Shown here in pieces: positions 44,774-53,181 of a DNA stretch of 64,000 nucleotides (within the stretch, counting starts at the first letter, position 1; each line of letters starts with the position of its first letter). Under the pieces are notes generated by a model. The model was given only the letters and a program-made list of their open reading frames with translations. It was not told the DNA's origin and made no database searches. The stretch is from Spirochaetaceae bacterium (lineage in GTDB: Bacteria; Spirochaetota; Leptospiria; Leptospirales; Leptonemataceae), in contig PCBI01000005.1 of NCBI GenBank assembly GCA_002730875.1, forward strand, positions 124,001-188,000, read 5' to 3'. The position numbers were made by a program, and so were the translations under genes.

Positions 44774-45495
44774 TGCTTCTACACATCGTCAGGCATGGCC
44801 AGGCCAACGCATCCGGACTGAACTACGATGAATTGAGTCCGCAGGGATGGAATCAGGCCCGTACCCTGGGCCGCCATCTGAGCCAGAGTGGCGTGGAGAT
44901 CTCTGGCTTTGCCTGCGGAACCTTGCTGCGACACAGACAAACGCTGCAGGGAATTCAGGAGGGCCTGCAGACTACCCCGGCGAGTCCTGCCCTCCCCGGA
45001 ACCGAAAGCAGTCTCTTTTCAGAAGCAATTCAGGAAGAGGAGGGGCTGAACGAGATAAGCCCGGAGCTCTGGAAAAGCCTGGCATTGAGCCTGGCCGAAA
45101 AGGAAGCATCCTTTTCGCAGATGCTCGACCAATTGAAACAGAGTCAGGGCCGGGGCCGAAAAAGAAGATTGGCCGCCATCACCGGACGTGTACTGGAGCA
45201 CTGGATTCGCGCGCCTGGAAGCGGGTTCGATTCATTTAGCGCCGCGGTGATAGATTCCGTGGCGCGCATAGTAAACAATCAAAAGCGGGGCGATCTACTC
45301 ATGGTGAGTTCGGGCACCCCCATAGCTATTCTAATCGCAAAGTCTCTGGGGAGCTCCGACCCGGATTCCATTTTGCACTGGTTACGCCGATTGGGCAATA
45401 CGTCTCATTCCATAATTGAGTGTCGGTCGGAATGGAAGCCCCTTCAATTGAACAGCTTACAACATCTGGCAGTCATCCACCGAACGCTTATGTAG
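44773..45495 (+). CDS. histidine phosphatase family protein
   Basis: A 240-residue phosphatase of the histidine phosphatase (phosphoglycerate mutase-like) superfamily. The catalytic motif is R7-H8-G9-Q, and the Glu/Asp and second His region appears as N-T-S-H-S near residue 216. A Y-D-E-L-S-P-Q-G-W-N-Q-A-R-T-L-G block near 19-34 matches the family. Acidic/basic insertions around 90-130 extend beyond a typical 200-residue core. The ATG overlaps the stop of the DUF6285 gene. In the context of a kinase for acyl-CoA it could remove the added phosphate or act on a related metabolite; this is inference. Confidence 0.83.
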   Translation: MLLHIVRHGQANASGLNYDELSPQGWNQARTLGRHLSQSGVEISGFACGTLLRHRQTLQGIQEGLQTTPASPALPGTESSLFSEAIQEEEGLNEISPELWKSLALSLAEKEASFSQMLDQLKQSQGRGRKRRLAAITGRVLEHWIRAPGSGFDSFSAAVIDSVARIVNNQKRGDLLMVSSGTPIAILIAKSLGSSDPDSILHWLRRLGNTSHSIIECRSEWKPLQLNSLQHLAVIHRTLM

Positions 45496-45541
45496 CCAAG
45501 CATTCCTGCGATTCCGGCCGATTTTAGCGCTCAGCACACTC

Positions 45542-45568
45542 CGTCGCTTCTGTCGCTTCTGTCGCTTC
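45542..45568. repeat. 9-bp tandem repeat, three copies
   Basis: (C/T)GTCGCTTC occurs three times in a row, followed by a diverged copy, in the gap between the histidine phosphatase and the convergent histidine kinase gene. It is a simple slippage repeat with no apparent coding or regulatory role. Confidence 0.6.
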
Positions 45569-45634
45569 CGGCGTTTCCGAAGGGTTCGAAAGAGTGCAGG
45601 TTCGTTTCTGCTCTGCTCCGGTGGACTCGCCTTC

Positions 45635-47113
45635 TTATTCCGGTATACGCACTATAAAGCGACTTCCCTGGCCCGGCTGGCTTTCGATTTCCATTCGGCC
45701 GCCTATACGATCCAGCAGTTGCTGACAGAGAAACAGGCCTATTCCCTTTCCGGTACTTCGTTGCATGCGACGCCTGTTAAGAATCTGAATTCGCCGCTCA
45801 TCGCTCATGCCTTGTCCTTCATCGGTCACTGTGATGGTCAGCCCTGCAGGTCCATCCGGATGCCGAAATACGCCGAGTTCCACCGATTTCCCTTCAGGAG
45901 TGAAACGAATGGCGTTGTTTAGCAGATTTCGCACAATGGTCCGCACCAGTTGCGGATCTACGCCGGTTTGCAGTCCAGGATCTACGGACTCTTTAAAGCT
46001 AATCTTTTTTTGGGAAGCCAGGTAACGAATCAAATCCAGTTCCGGCTCAACGGCTGACTTGAAAGAATAGGGGTCCACGGATTCTATGCTGGCCCCCATT
46101 TGCAGGGCTACCCATTCGGACAAATCGTCAAATAATCCGCTGGCCTGGCGAGACGTAGCGTAGATTGCTTCGATCAATTCTTCTCTGTCCTGCTCGCTCA
46201 GCGAATCTTTCATCTTCAGAAGCAGCTCGGAGGTAGATCGAAGCGTAGCGAAAGGCGAGCGAAGATCATGGGCAAGAACGCCCAGCAAATCCCGGGTATG
46301 ATCCGAAATCACATCCTCAACATCACGATTCAGAATGCGGGACATAGCAGAACGCACCGGAGTCGTGATTTGAGTCTTTACGATAGCAAGATAAATCAAA
46401 TAGTAGGAAAGAATCTTGAAGTTATGACCTAATTGATTGGCGATTCCATAGACATCCTGATACAGAGTAAATGTTAGCTCGGCGACGGCAGCCACAAGAA
46501 GCGAGCCAATCAATGGAGGTTTCAAAACGCTATAGGCAGGCAGCCTTCTATGTGCGATGCCGGCGGCCAGTACCAGGATTGCACAAATCAAGAATTCTGA
46601 AACGACCTTGAAGGTAGTCTGCCCCTCGCCTTCGATAAATGCGTCCGGAAAAACCGGATACACATAAATCGTCAGAAGCGATACCAGAAAGAGTAAACCA
46701 TATCCGATTTTGAACACAAAAGTGGGGATCTTCGCAGTGAGGCCCGGAATCGCGACAAAAAGGAAAAGGGCAAACGCTTCAAGGTACCGCCCCAGAATCC
46801 AGGTCTGCGTAGGCGGATTTGATCCATAATCGAGAACACCCATTCCTTTATAGCCCAGCACATGGACTATATCGAACAAACCTACGAACAGAAATCCTAT
46901 GCCAAGTCGGACCACGGGGGCCATGGAATTAAATTCACGAAAGTTCCAGGACAAAAGAAAAATGGCAAAGCTAATGCCCACGGCAAAAAGCTCAGCAAGG
47001 GAATGGAATAGCAGATAATTGTAAAGAGAACTGAGATTCAGAAGAACAAGAATCGGTAGCCCGAGAAGCAGTATTCCCAGGTTACCGGAGCGAGTCCTGC
47101 GAATCAATTCCAT
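45635..47113 (-). CDS. MASE3-domain sensor histidine kinase
   Basis: A 492-residue membrane histidine kinase. The N-terminal 250 residues contain about seven hydrophobic segments matching the MASE3 sensory domain (with the I-V-H-V-L-G-Y-K-G-M-G pattern near 82). The cytosolic part has the H-box L-A-H-D-L-R-S-P-F (His282), N-box N-L-L-N-N-A-I-R-F near 400, G1 D-E-G-Q-G-M near 437 and G2 G-K-G-I-G-L-F near 460. Thus it should autophosphorylate in response to an unknown membrane or small-molecule signal. No response regulator is adjacent, so it is an orphan kinase in this window. Confidence 0.9.
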   Translation of the reverse strand: MELIRRTRSGNLGILLLGLPILVLLNLSSLYNYLLFHSLAELFAVGISFAIFLLSWNFREFNSMAPVVRLGIGFLFVGLFDIVHVLGYKGMGVLDYGSNPPTQTWILGRYLEAFALFLFVAIPGLTAKIPTFVFKIGYGLLFLVSLLTIYVYPVFPDAFIEGEGQTTFKVVSEFLICAILVLAAGIAHRRLPAYSVLKPPLIGSLLVAAVAELTFTLYQDVYGIANQLGHNFKILSYYLIYLAIVKTQITTPVRSAMSRILNRDVEDVISDHTRDLLGVLAHDLRSPFATLRSTSELLLKMKDSLSEQDREELIEAIYATSRQASGLFDDLSEWVALQMGASIESVDPYSFKSAVEPELDLIRYLASQKKISFKESVDPGLQTGVDPQLVRTIVRNLLNNAIRFTPEGKSVELGVFRHPDGPAGLTITVTDEGQGMSDERRIQILNRRRMQRSTGKGIGLFLCQQLLDRIGGRMEIESQPGQGSRFIVRIPE

Positions 47114-47408
47114 GTGACCACAGTACCGCCGCTCAATATCTATACAATCAATCTATGGAGACTCAAAGAGAACGGATGGCAAAATGACGAAGATTCGAAA
47201 CAGAACCGGTTCTTCCGGGACATCCCTGATGCGCCCCGGAAGACCTTTCCAACTCCAGTCTGTGTGCATCGAGATTATGAATGCAAGCCGCAGGATTTCA
47301 ACCCCACGCGTTTCGGGCGGTATTTTGATCGGCGCGATATTACCCTCCGGGCAAGTTACGGCCATGGGCACGAAAAGCTCGAACTCTCCTGGTCGCCCTT
47401 TTTCGGGC

Positions 47409-48686
47409 TCAAAGAGTCCTTCGCAATGCCAGGTGCATACCTACATCCGGAGTAGTTGAATACGTAAGGAAGTTTTCAATGATGGCTACCTCCAGACGAT
47501 AGGCGCCCACATCCGTGCCCAGGCCCAAACCTATCTGGTGGGCATCGGCGGAGAGCTTTCCAAAGTCTTTCACCGGAGAGGTAAAAAACACGTATTCCAT
47601 AAACAGATCCACTCCGTCCAGGTCATAGCCAATACGCGGACGAATGGACCATTGCTGCGCCGGAAGCTCCAGGAGGCGAAATTCGCTTCTTTCGAAGGCC
47701 GAATAAGAAACGCCCATTACCCAGTACGCATTGTTCGGTGCCCGGGGCGAAAAGAAAGCCAGCGAAACCGATGCGCTGTTGCCCGTCCCGCCTCCGATCA
47801 AGCTGCTGGAGCTCTGCCGAGCTGCCTGTAGCGAAACCACGGCGCCTTCCACGCTTGCGAATCCAGAACCGTAAGAAACTGGTATTCCGTAGTCGATGTA
47901 GAAGCGCACCTGGCCCGGTCCCGAACGATTGGATCCTCCCATGGTGTCTTCCGGAATGCGCGCGGGATCAATTCCAGCCAGATATAGAGATTCCGGTTCC
48001 AGTTGTAAATCGATGGGCGGGTCCAGGGGGTTTCGGGGATAGGCTCGAGGCAGATACTTCGCTTCCAGAAATCGCTCCAGACGCATTAAGAAAGGATATA
48101 TTTCGCCAAGAGGCTCGTAGCTTACGTTCAGTCGATTGCGTGGAAAGCGATCCCGTTGCCCCTGGGTTACGCCAATGACTGAATGAAATCGTTCAATAGA
48201 GCTATCCATTATCCCGCCGCCCTGCACTACGTAGGGAAAGACCACACCCATGCGAACACGATCCGTTATGCCATAGGAGATGGCGGCATTGAAGGTCAAC
48301 TCCTCGCCGTCCATGATGAAGCGATCGGACTGTATGGACCATACGTTCATCCAGCCGGCGGATAGCATGAGTTCCCACTGGTTTTCTTTCCAGGGCTCGC
48401 CCCCTCGCGGCAGATGAGGCATACGAATCGTCTGAAAGGTGGCTGCGTACGGAAACTCGATGTAGGCCCGGGCCGCAGAAGGCAGGAGCAAAGTCAGAAA
48501 TGCAACGAGTAGAAGGCTTCCCTTCAGGAGTGTATTTTGCAGCAAGAGACCGGCCGATAGAAGGCGACAAAATTGGCCGACATAAAGTGGCGGCTGTCTA
48601 CGCCCGGAGCCAGTGGAAATGCCGGTGCCCCCGACGCCGTTCCACCAATTTCTCCCGATTAGGCGCGAGATTTTTTGACGGTCCAT
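47409..48686 (-). CDS. predicted outer membrane beta-barrel protein
   Basis: A protein of about 425 residues downstream of a glycosyltransferase. The chosen ATG (48686) begins two bases after the preceding stop (TAG GC ATG). A hydrophobic segment near 50-75 ending S-A-A-R-A could be a signal peptide, leaving an unusually long N-terminal extension, so a later start is possible. The mature part alternates hydrophobic and polar residues with aromatic girdles and strand patterns such as F-N-A-A-I-S-Y-G-I and A-Y-W-V-M-G-V-S-Y-S, as in the phenol-degradation 'meta-pathway' beta-barrel group. It lies in a coupled run with a radical SAM and a glycosyltransferase gene. The cargo or function is unknown. 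Confidence 0.7.
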   Translation of the reverse strand: MDRQKISRLIGRNWWNGVGGTGISTGSGRRQPPLYVGQFCRLLSAGLLLQNTLLKGSLLLVAFLTLLLPSAARAYIEFPYAATFQTIRMPHLPRGGEPWKENQWELMLSAGWMNVWSIQSDRFIMDGEELTFNAAISYGITDRVRMGVVFPYVVQGGGIMDSSIERFHSVIGVTQGQRDRFPRNRLNVSYEPLGEIYPFLMRLERFLEAKYLPRAYPRNPLDPPIDLQLEPESLYLAGIDPARIPEDTMGGSNRSGPGQVRFYIDYGIPVSYGSGFASVEGAVVSLQAARQSSSSLIGGGTGNSASVSLAFFSPRAPNNAYWVMGVSYSAFERSEFRLLELPAQQWSIRPRIGYDLDGVDLFMEYVFFTSPVKDFGKLSADAHQIGLGLGTDVGAYRLEVAIIENFLTYSTTPDVGMHLALRRTL

Positions 48687-48688
48687 GC

Positions 48689-49738
48689 CTAAATCTGCAT
48701 TCGCCTTAAATCGTACTCCACAACTTTTTTCTTTCGAGAAAGGAGCCCCAGAACGCCCCACCAGACGCCCAGCCCATAGAAGAAGTGTACCGAAAAAAAC
48801 AGAAAAGGAAGGCGGAACAGGGCTATTACGGGCCGGGGTGAAGTCATCCGAGCAAACGCCTGGGAGCCCGCAAACAGTATCAACGAAATGTAGGGAGGAA
48901 GGGCAAGGGCATAGAGGCCCGCCCAGAGAGTGAAGGGCCAACGCAACAAATCCGCAACGCTTTTCAAAGAAACCGGGCCGGAATGTAGCTCCCCGGATAA
49001 ATGCAAGCCCACTGCGCAAACCGGCAGCAGCATCAGAAACAGGCTGAAAAGGGCCGGCAGGAAAAACACCAGGTTGGAAACGCGAAAATCCACGGTCATC
49101 TGTTTGAACCGACCTCGACCGTACCCCATAAGCATTCGCAGAAATGCCTTAAGATTGGGCCTGGGGCTGCGATGCACCCGAATGCCCGGATCATACATCA
49201 ATTTGAAACCGGCGCTCTGGATGCGGTTCATGAATTCGTTCTCTTCGTTTGGGTACAGATCCTCGCGGAAGTATCCCAGTTCGTCCAACACCGATTTACG
49301 TATGAAAAGGTTGCAGAGGATGAGTTCGCGGTCGGTGGCTTCTCGGACGGTTCCTGTGGCCCGGTATCGGTCGGCCACGGGGCCTACAGCCATAGGTGAA
49401 GCCAGTACAGCGGAGAATTCTTTCTGGATTCCCTGTAACACATCACGGCCCAGGTTCGGACCTCCTACCACGGCCACCTTTTCATCTTTGAACAATTCAA
49501 TGGCCCGCTTCAGGTTTTGGGGCTCGGGTTCGGAGTCGTTGTCCAGAAAATAGATGAACTGGCCCTGGCTTTCGCGTATGCAGGCATTCCGCTGGACAGA
49601 AGGCTGATTTCCCGAAACGGTGAATAGCTCCAGGTCAATGCCTTCCCGGTCCATCTGCTTCAGATAGCGAACGGCTTCATCCAGAGATTCTTCTTTTCTG
49701 TGAGGAATGATTACAGAAAGGCCCACTGTCTGCGACAT
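48689..49738 (-). CDS. family 2 glycosyltransferase
   Basis: A 349-residue GT-A-type glycosyltransferase. The N-terminal domain has L-S-V-I-I-P-H-R, Q-R-N-A-C near 50, and the D-x-D motif D-N-D (66-68). The acceptor region E-E-N-E-F appears near 167. The C-terminal third holds three to four hydrophobic segments (near 225-310), so the enzyme is membrane-bound and probably uses a lipid-linked or membrane acceptor. It starts 26 bases after the radical SAM gene stop and is followed by the barrel gene at 2 bases. Confidence 0.87.
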   Translation of the reverse strand: MSQTVGLSVIIPHRKEESLDEAVRYLKQMDREGIDLELFTVSGNQPSVQRNACIRESQGQFIYFLDNDSEPEPQNLKRAIELFKDEKVAVVGGPNLGRDVLQGIQKEFSAVLASPMAVGPVADRYRATGTVREATDRELILCNLFIRKSVLDELGYFREDLYPNEENEFMNRIQSAGFKLMYDPGIRVHRSPRPNLKAFLRMLMGYGRGRFKQMTVDFRVSNLVFFLPALFSLFLMLLPVCAVGLHLSGELHSGPVSLKSVADLLRWPFTLWAGLYALALPPYISLILFAGSQAFARMTSPRPVIALFRLPFLFFSVHFFYGLGVWWGVLGLLSRKKKVVEYDLRRMQI

Positions 49739-49764
49739 GGGCCATATCTGCGGATTTCAATGCC

Positions 49765-50859
49765 TCAGGCGAGAATTTTTTTGGCAACCAGGCCGGCGGC
49801 TCTGGTTCCCGCTTTGGTAAACTCGCCCGCATTAAAGCTAATGTTACAGCTGGCGTTGCATTCGTGGGTACAGAAGCACTTGGTATCCACAACCCAGTCA
49901 GCGATCTCTTTGTTTCTTTTACTGAACCACAGTTTGCGGAAGTCCATATCGAAGTCTCGAATGTTTCCGATTTTCTTTTCCGGACCGAACATTTCGCAGG
50001 GATACACATCCCCGTTGGGATACAGTACTCCGAAAATGCGCGAAGCATAACATAGCGTCTGGAATCGCTTTTCTTCGTAGGTCTTCAGAATCAAATCGTA
50101 GCGACGAGTGGACATGGCCGCCAGAAACGGATCAAAGCCAGGAAGCTTCGCGTCCATCAGGTCATCCTTGATTCGCTGAGTTACCTTGCGGAACTTGGAG
50201 ATATCGATGTTCTTGACGGCAGGATCTTTCGGAGTCCCGCGAATCAGGTTAATCGTAACGTTGTCCGGTCCCGTGGATTTCAGGTGGTCATAAACGTCAT
50301 CGATCTGATCCTGGTTGGTGGCCGTGAAAGTCGTGATGAATCCCATCCGTAGATTCTTATATTCCTTCTTCATTGGCTTCAATGCCTCGAAGGTCTTCAT
50401 AGTAGTCTTGAAGAGTCCGGAACCGCCTTTGCCGCCGGAGCGAATGCGGTTGTGTTCCTCTTCCAGACCGTCTACCGAGAAGTTCAATGTGACCAGCATG
50501 TCCGGACACTTTTCCAGCATACGGGGCAGGATTTCCTGAGTCTTTTTTAGATAGGTTCCGTTGGTAGGAATGGTCAGATAGTTGGTCTGATTATGCTTAT
50601 AGAAGGCATGGGTAACGTCGTCCAGATCGTCTCTAAGGAAAGGCTCCCCGCCACTATAGTTCAGCACCGGAAACGGATCCATTGTAGAAGCCATCCGATT
50701 GATCTCTTCTACAGTCATTTCCTGGGTAGGCAGGTTCAATTCCGCCGAGTAGAAGCAGTGCTCACATTTAAGGTTACAACGATTGGTCACAAAGAATGTA
50801 AGGTAGAGGGGCGTTCGACCGCCTTTGTAGAAAAGTCTCGGGATATAACGTGCTAGCAT
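49765..50859 (-). CDS. radical SAM/SPASM-domain protein
   Basis: A 364-residue radical SAM protein. The cluster motif is C28-N-L-K-C32-E-H-C35, with the G-G-E-P-F-L motif near 71. The C-terminal segment has L-C-Y-A-S near 270, a V-Y-P-C-E-M motif, and F-C-T-H-E-C-N-A-S-C near 338, fitting a SPASM-type auxiliary cluster domain. Such enzymes modify peptides, lipids or sugars. GGAGG precedes the ATG at 50859. It heads the radical SAM, glycosyltransferase and barrel operon. The substrate is unknown. Confidence 0.88.
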   Translation of the reverse strand: MLARYIPRLFYKGGRTPLYLTFFVTNRCNLKCEHCFYSAELNLPTQEMTVEEINRMASTMDPFPVLNYSGGEPFLRDDLDDVTHAFYKHNQTNYLTIPTNGTYLKKTQEILPRMLEKCPDMLVTLNFSVDGLEEEHNRIRSGGKGGSGLFKTTMKTFEALKPMKKEYKNLRMGFITTFTATNQDQIDDVYDHLKSTGPDNVTINLIRGTPKDPAVKNIDISKFRKVTQRIKDDLMDAKLPGFDPFLAAMSTRRYDLILKTYEEKRFQTLCYASRIFGVLYPNGDVYPCEMFGPEKKIGNIRDFDMDFRKLWFSKRNKEIADWVVDTKCFCTHECNASCNISFNAGEFTKAGTRAAGLVAKKILA

Positions 50860-50873
50860 GAAGTCCTCCAGAC

Positions 50874-50892
50874 ACTGTATGCTGTATACAGT
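50874..50892. promoter_or_regulatory. inverted repeat upstream of the radical SAM gene
   Basis: ACTGTAT, five bases, ATACAGT form a perfect 7-bp palindrome, 14 bases before the ATG of the radical SAM gene and next to its ribosome-binding site. It resembles an E. coli-type SOS box but has nine rather than eight bases between CTGT and ACAG. Its regulator is unknown. Confidence 0.5.
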
Positions 50893-51203
50893 TTCGGATT
50901 CGAATATTTATGAGGCTCCGAAAGCGGCCTTATTGCCCCTGACGGATGCCCTACTCTGACTTGCCCGCGCCTTCGAAATACACTAAGGTAACGACCCTCC
51001 AGCAGGCGCAAGTCCTCAGTCAGTTAAAGGTACCTCCGGCCTCAAAGGCAACCCCTTTTTGCACTGCACCAAAGCCAGATAATCACTTTTCGGACCGCTT
51101 TATTTCTGGCCGAAAGGGAGCCCCGGGGCCCCCCATGCAGGTTCGCCACAACTGAGAAGCGACCCTTTAGAAACACAAGAGACAATGGCAAGCTACAGAC
51201 AAG
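50893..51203. other. intergenic region, no gene seen
   Basis: Gap between the radical SAM operon (minus) and the terminator of flaA1 (minus). It contains a GC-rich palindromic patch GCCCCGGGGC near 51120. No open frame here has protein-like composition or a ribosome-binding site. Confidence 0.4.
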
Positions 51204-51231
51204 AAAAGCAGCACCCGGAGGCGCTGCTTTT
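51195..51231 (-). terminator. rho-independent terminator after flaA1
   Basis: AAAAGCAGC/GCTGCTTTT (51204-51231) is a perfect 9-bp stem; on the minus strand it ends in TTTTCTTGTC. It lies 55 bases after the flaA1 stop codon. Confidence 0.75.
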
Positions 51232-51285
51232 CATTCATTGGTCCCGCTCCCATTCGGAAACGGGCTCCACCTCATTTGGCGCCGA

Positions 51286-52314
51286 TTAGTTCGGCTGATC
51301 GTTCAGAGGCTTGGCCGGGCCAGGTGCCTGGCTGCAATCCTTTAGTTCAATGGTATCCGGATTTCTGGCATGCTTTCGAATCATGCGAAGCAACTTGTTC
51401 TTTCGCTCGCAATCGGCCTGGTCAAAATCCAGACCCGCGCCATCGAAATGCACTTCGAAAACATTGGTCAGAATTCGCAGCTCATCAAAGAAGATGTATA
51501 CGGTTTCCAGCGAAGTCTCCGGTGTAGCCCGCAGTTTGAACTGTCGGAACACCAGGTTCTTGGTCTGCGGATAGGAACTTACGTCCTGCGGCACCTGACG
51601 GGGAATCTCAACAGAAAGCGGTCTCCATCCTACAAAGTCCACCGAACCGAAATCGTAGATATGGGTATCCCCTTTCCAGTCTTCGATCCAGCCTTCCAGC
51701 TTGTATTCGTTACCCCGACCCAGGACCCAGACAGATACCTGCTTCACCTGACCGGGCAGTTCCACGCCGGTAACACAATCCACCATCTGCGCTCTTTGCG
51801 TAGTTACAGAAGTAGAGAGAGCCGGGTTGTCATAGCAGCTGCGTTTTTCGTAACCTTCTGCCAGAGCAAGTTCATTCAGATAGGGCCGCGGCCGCTCCAC
51901 AGTGTACTGATCTACGGAAGGAGGTCGAACGGTCACTGTATTGTAGCCGGGAAAGGTAAAGGCATACTTAACGCCCAGAACCCTGGCCTGATCGTAGTTT
52001 TCGTTTTCCTTAATATCTCTGGGAGTTCCCTTGATTAGCTTCACTTCCCTTTCGGACTGCAGATTGGAGGCTGCAGGCTGATAAGGCCCTTGAGCTTTGG
52101 TATCTTTGTCCGTGAGCACTTCCCAGCCATATCCGCCGCCGGAGAAGTCCTGGTCCCAGCTTTCTACGGTAATGGCCCGTAGCTCGGCTGAGCTTACATC
52201 GCTTCCCACAGCGGTTTCCACGCCGGCCTGGCCGGTGACCGCGAAGCCTCCGAGGAGAGCTGCCACAGACAGCGCTCCTGCCATTGAAGTATAAGTTTTC
52301 CAGTTTGCTTTCAT
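51286..52314 (-). CDS. flaA1: flagellar filament sheath protein FlaA1
   Basis: A 342-residue FlaA-family protein of the periplasmic flagellar filament sheath of spirochaetes. A signal peptide covers about residues 1-30. Characteristic blocks are V-L-G-V-K-Y-A-F near 112, [10 protein letters not shown] near 197, D-F-V-G-W-R-P-L near 228 and the C-terminal F-F-D-E-L-R-I-L near 274. Mature protein is secreted to the periplasm and coats the filament, shaping the cell body. A GGGGATA site precedes the ATG. The gene follows flaA2 with a 27-base gap and ends in a terminator. The extended charged C-terminus (C-E-R-K-N...) is typical of the Leptospira version. Confidence 0.9.
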   Translation of the reverse strand: MKANWKTYTSMAGALSVAALLGGFAVTGQAGVETAVGSDVSSAELRAITVESWDQDFSGGGYGWEVLTDKDTKAQGPYQPAASNLQSEREVKLIKGTPRDIKENENYDQARVLGVKYAFTFPGYNTVTVRPPSVDQYTVERPRPYLNELALAEGYEKRSCYDNPALSTSVTTQRAQMVDCVTGVELPGQVKQVSVWVLGRGNEYKLEGWIEDWKGDTHIYDFGSVDFVGWRPLSVEIPRQVPQDVSSYPQTKNLVFRQFKLRATPETSLETVYIFFDELRILTNVFEVHFDGAGLDFDQADCERKNKLLRMIRKHARNPDTIELKDCSQAPGPAKPLNDQPN

Positions 52315-52341
52315 AGATCTATCCCCAAATTGATCCCAGTC

Positions 52342-53049
52342 TTACCAGTTGTCCTTGATCTCGGATCCCGGGTATTGCTGTTCGCTTTGATCCACGAGAA
52401 CCTTCAGTCCATCTACGTAGAAGTAAAAGGTTCCAGGAACTTCATGCACATCGTGGGTTACGAACAGACTCACGAAATGCAGGTTTTTATCGAGTAGTGA
52501 ATATCTGGTGCTTTGCGGAAGCCATCCGGGAACGGTTACGGTTAGCTTTCTCCATCCGAAAAAATCCAATCGTCCCATTTCCAGCTTATGAATCTTACCG
52601 CGATAGTCCCGCACCTTGAGGCTAAGGGTATGTCGGAAGTTTCGGCCCAGAACCCATACGGAGAACTGTCGAGCTTTTCCTTTGATGACATACTCATGCG
52701 GTGGCATCACTTCCACACGGTCAAATCCACGGTCCTGAAAGAATGTCTTAACGCCCAGAATGTGGTTGGGATCATCCGGATTCTGCTGCAGGCTGAGCGC
52801 CTCTCCTTCTGGAGGACGAGCGTTCTCATCGTCTGTAGCTCGGATTTCGCCGCGTTGTACAATCTTTAATGTTTTGGTCTCACCCAGCGGTGACGTGGCA
52901 TCCGCAATCCAATCCTCCGCTTCTTCGAAGGTTTCCAGATCCAACAACTGCAACGGGCTCTGGTTAGAGGGCTGCGGCGCCGGATCCTCTGCGAAGATCG
53001 CATTGGTGGCAAGATAAATGGTGAGGAGTAAAAACATCCGTGTTTTCAT
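52342..53049 (-). CDS. flaA2: flagellar filament sheath protein FlaA2
   Basis: A 235-residue FlaA-family sheath protein. The signal peptide is M-K-T-R-M-F-L-L-L-T-I-Y-L-A-T-N-A-I-F-A. The conserved features shared with FlaA1 are Q-F-S-V-W-V-L-G-R near residue 138, D-F-F-G-W-R-K-L near 165 and F-Y-V-D-G-L-K-V-L near 215. ATG 53049 is preceded by TAGGAGC. An upstream in-frame start near 53298 would place the signal peptide internally. It is the first gene of the flaA operon; two FlaA genes in this order are known in Leptospira. Confidence 0.88.
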   Translation of the reverse strand: MKTRMFLLLTIYLATNAIFAEDPAPQPSNQSPLQLLDLETFEEAEDWIADATSPLGETKTLKIVQRGEIRATDDENARPPEGEALSLQQNPDDPNHILGVKTFFQDRGFDRVEVMPPHEYVIKGKARQFSVWVLGRNFRHTLSLKVRDYRGKIHKLEMGRLDFFGWRKLTVTVPGWLPQSTRYSLLDKNLHFVSLFVTHDVHEVPGTFYFYVDGLKVLVDQSEQQYPGSEIKDNW

Positions 53050-53078
53050 ATAAGTGCTCCTAATACTGGTCCTTTCCT

Positions 53079-53106
53079 TTATCGGTGGAATTGAAAGCAA
53101 ACCTGG
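53079..53106 (-). promoter_or_regulatory. candidate sigma-28 (flagellar) promoter of flaA2-flaA1
   Basis: On the minus strand CCAGGTTT (53099-53106), 12 bases, then ACCGATAA (53079-53086). The second box matches the sigma-28 -10 consensus GCCGATAA at seven of eight positions and the first matches TAAAGTTT at five of eight. It is about 30 bases upstream of the flaA2 ATG, giving a short leader that includes the ribosome-binding site. Confidence 0.5.
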
Positions 53107-53181
53107 CATATGCCCTGGATTTTTCGGTCTAAAAAAGAAAAAAGCAATCGTTTTCTGCCACCGGGTTTTCATACACAGTTC

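Noticed and set aside
47114..47408. Possible small PilZ-like protein on the plus strand between the histidine kinase and barrel genes
   Set aside because: Two overlapping frames each show weak resemblance, no single frame has a coherent motif or ribosome site, and both run into the end of the opposite-strand gene.
50874..50892. Possible E. coli-type LexA (SOS) box
   Set aside because: The spacing between CTGT and ACAG is nine rather than eight bases, and leptospiral LexA sites differ; kept only as an unassigned operator.
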